Source: Gemmatimonadales bacterium
GTDB taxonomy: Bacteria; Gemmatimonadota; Gemmatimonadetes; Gemmatimonadales; GWC2-71-9
Assembly: GCA_036265815.1 (NCBI GenBank)
Contig: DATAOI010000097.1
Coordinates: forward strand, 1 to 36,366
Direction: 5' to 3'
Length of the DNA: 36,366 nucleotides
Shown: piece after piece, positions 35,021 through 36,366 of the stretch
How positions within the stretch are numbered: position 1 is the first letter of the stretch
Layout of the letters: every line of letters begins with the position of its first letter
Position numbers and translations under genes: made by a program
Notes under the pieces: generated by a model
The model's input: the letters and a program-made list of their open reading frames with translations, nothing else
Database searches by the model: none
What the model was told of the DNA's origin: nothing

Positions 35021-36169
35021 TTACGACCGGGTGCACGGCCTGCCCGGTAATGCAGCCAGCCGCGCGCCCACGTCCTTGAACGCCTGTTCGTTCTCCGGGT
35101 TGGACATGAAGTCCCGGTCGTACCGCCACATGAGCAGGGCACAGCCGGCCGGGCCAAGGGTGAGGCCGACGGTTCGCACCTGCTCCGCCGTCATGCGGCA
35201 GTTGGGGTCGCCGGTCCCCCGTCCACCGGTGGACGGGGTGGGACAGTTCCACGAGCCATCGCGAACGGCTTGGATACCGCCGTTCAGGATGTTCATGCTG
35301 AAGACGATCGCGTGGTGGTCCCGCCGGGCAAGCGCCAGACCCGCGTCCCGGAACGCCGTGACATCCCCGGCACGGGAAGAATACTGGTCGATGATGAACT
35401 CGCACACCCGGTAGGACGCCTGCGGCTGGAAGGCGTCGTGTTGGTGGCCCACCCCAACGGGAAGGGTCGGAAACAGGGCCTTGACCACGGCACACATCGA
35501 GTCGACCCGGGCCTTGGTCATCGTGCCCGACGGCCCCCAGGTGTTTCCGTCTCCCAGGCCGTGCACATTGGGCTCATCCATCACCGAGTTCCCCAGGAGC
35601 GTTCCATCGGCGACCGCCGCCGCAACTGCCGCTTTGATCTCCGGCGTGTCATAGCCGTCCATCACCGCCTGCCATTTGCCTCTGTCGAACTCGCCGCCGG
35701 TGAGATACCGGTTATGCGAACCGCCCGTCATGTTGAAGATCACGTGCCGGTGTGCCGCTCGCGCGGTGTTCAACTGAGTGATGATGGCGTCCGGGCTGGT
35801 ACCGGAAATGGTGCCGGTGAATGGCTCCATGCCGGGCTTCCAGCCGGTGCTCCCGTTGAATCCGCCGGAGGGTCCGAAGGGGATGCCCTGACCGCTCGGT
35901 GCGCGGGTCACTGTGGCGGCCTTGGCCGATGACGTGAGCGTCACGACCGCCGTATCGGCGAGTCCAGTGGAGGAGGCGATCACCCGGTAGGTGCCCGCGG
36001 TGGCCCCGGCGGTGTAGAGGCCACTCCGGGTGATACTGCCGCCGGTGGCGCTGAAAGCCACCGGCACGACTACACTGTCCAGGACTGGGGGGGTGGCAGG
36101 GACAGCAGTCGGGGTCTGGAACGTGAGGACCCCGACCAGCGCGAACGCCTGTGCAGGCAACGTAAGCAT
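35021..36169 (-). CDS. Exported Ig-like plus barrel domain protein of unknown activity
   Basis: 382 residues. The N-terminus is weakly signal-like (MLTLPAQAFALVGVLTF), then a short bacterial Ig-like segment (AFSATGGSITRSGLYTAGAT, AGTYRVIASSTG). Residues about 95-380 appear to be a single alpha/beta barrel domain: HVIFNMTGGSHNRYLTGGEF, GNSVMDEPNVHGLGDG with a possible acidic catalytic Asp-Glu, CEFIIDQYSSRAGDV and a C-terminal CALLMWRYDRDFMSN. The layout resembles glycoside-hydrolase-like barrels, but no named family is recognised. The Ig segment looks shortened, so the true start may lie elsewhere. It converges on the GNAT gene with eight bases between stops, and the 56 bases upstream separate it from a galactose-oxidase-like gene. 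Confidence 0.6.
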   Translation of the reverse strand: MLTLPAQAFALVGVLTFQTPTAVPATPPVLDSVVVPVAFSATGGSITRSGLYTAGATAGTYRVIASSTGLADTAVVTLTSSAKAATVTRAPSGQGIPFGPSGGFNGSTGWKPGMEPFTGTISGTSPDAIITQLNTARAAHRHVIFNMTGGSHNRYLTGGEFDRGKWQAVMDGYDTPEIKAAVAAAVADGTLLGNSVMDEPNVHGLGDGNTWGPSGTMTKARVDSMCAVVKALFPTLPVGVGHQHDAFQPQASYRVCEFIIDQYSSRAGDVTAFRDAGLALARRDHHAIVFSMNILNGGIQAVRDGSWNCPTPSTGGRGTGDPNCRMTAEQVRTVGLTLGPAGCALLMWRYDRDFMSNPENEQAFKDVGARLAALPGRPCTRS

Positions 36170-36225
36170 GACGAAGTTTCGCGCGAGCGCCGGCCCAGGC
36201 GCAAGCGTCCCGCCGGAGCCCGACC

Positions 36226-36366
36226 CTAGAACAGCCGGATGATCTTGGCCACCGAGGGCACGTCGCTGCCGTTGAGGATGAAGACCATGTAGTGGCCCGG
36301 CGGCGCCCGGTTGCTCGAGCTGGGGGCGGTCACGGTGAGCCCGGTGGCATCGGCCGTGAAGCTCAG
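36226..36366 (-). CDS. C-terminal end of a galactose-oxidase-like protein (DUF1929 domain), cut by window edge
   Basis: Only the last 46 codons and the TAG stop are in the window; they were found by reading the minus strand at the edge. The sequence includes SFTADATGLTVTAPSSSN and APPGHYMVFILNGSDVPSVA, ending KIIRLF. The PPGHYMVFILN...VPSVAKI pattern is typical of the early-set Ig-like C-terminal domain of galactose oxidase and related copper radical oxidases (DUF1929). The catalytic part lies outside the window. The open frame is clear; whether the whole protein is an active oxidase cannot be seen. Confidence 0.72.
   Translation of the reverse strand: MSFTADATGLTVTAPSSSNRAPPGHYMVFILNGSDVPSVAKIIRLF

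Overview
The window is a GC-rich (roughly two-thirds G+C) bacterial chromosome segment, densely coded on both strands. No mobile element, CRISPR array, rRNA or tRNA was seen. The mix of many secreted and lipoprotein genes, ATGA/GTGA gene overlaps, a DbpA-domain pseudo-helicase, a PAS hybrid kinase and a NurA/HerA plus Mre11/Rad50 locus suggests an environmental Gram-negative bacterium, possibly Gemmatimonadota. That assignment is inference from gene content and base composition, not from a marker gene.

Layout. Positions 1-2475 (minus) hold three exported proteins in one tight unit: GlcG/HbpS-like, cupin, and a sugar-binding/SMP-30 fusion cut by the window edge. A cupin-ABM fusion diverges from them at 2668. 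Positions 3430-8108 carry small housekeeping and stress genes: an M55 D-aminopeptidase, a lipoprotein, CsaA and PhzF-like proteins (coupled), a GDCCVxC-MerC mercury pair (coupled), another lipoprotein, an orphan receiver protein and CsbD. Positions 8191-13683 (minus) are a complete five-gene peptide ABC importer (binding protein, two permeases, two ATPases).

Positions 13765-20805 (minus) form a directional run: DbpA-domain pseudo-helicase, thymidine kinase, CoaE, GcvH, an intrinsic terminator, GcvP and a LipM/LplA-like lipoyl-attachment enzyme. GcvH is the lipoylated carrier, GcvP loads it, and the last enzyme may supply the octanoyl/lipoyl group. On the plus strand follow an aspartate-type aminotransferase and an unknown protein with an internal duplication, which converge on an MsbA-like ABC exporter.

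Positions 25350-35012 (plus) are the most notable part: nurA, herA, a PAS-PAS hybrid histidine kinase, sbcD (Mre11), sbcC (Rad50) and a tandem GNAT protein. HerA, NurA, Mre11 and Rad50 together are the archaeal DNA double-strand-break end-resection set, here in a bacterial-looking genome with a sensor kinase between the two halves. A LuxR-type regulator lies divergently upstream. The window ends (minus) with a secreted barrel-like protein and the tail of a galactose-oxidase-like protein.
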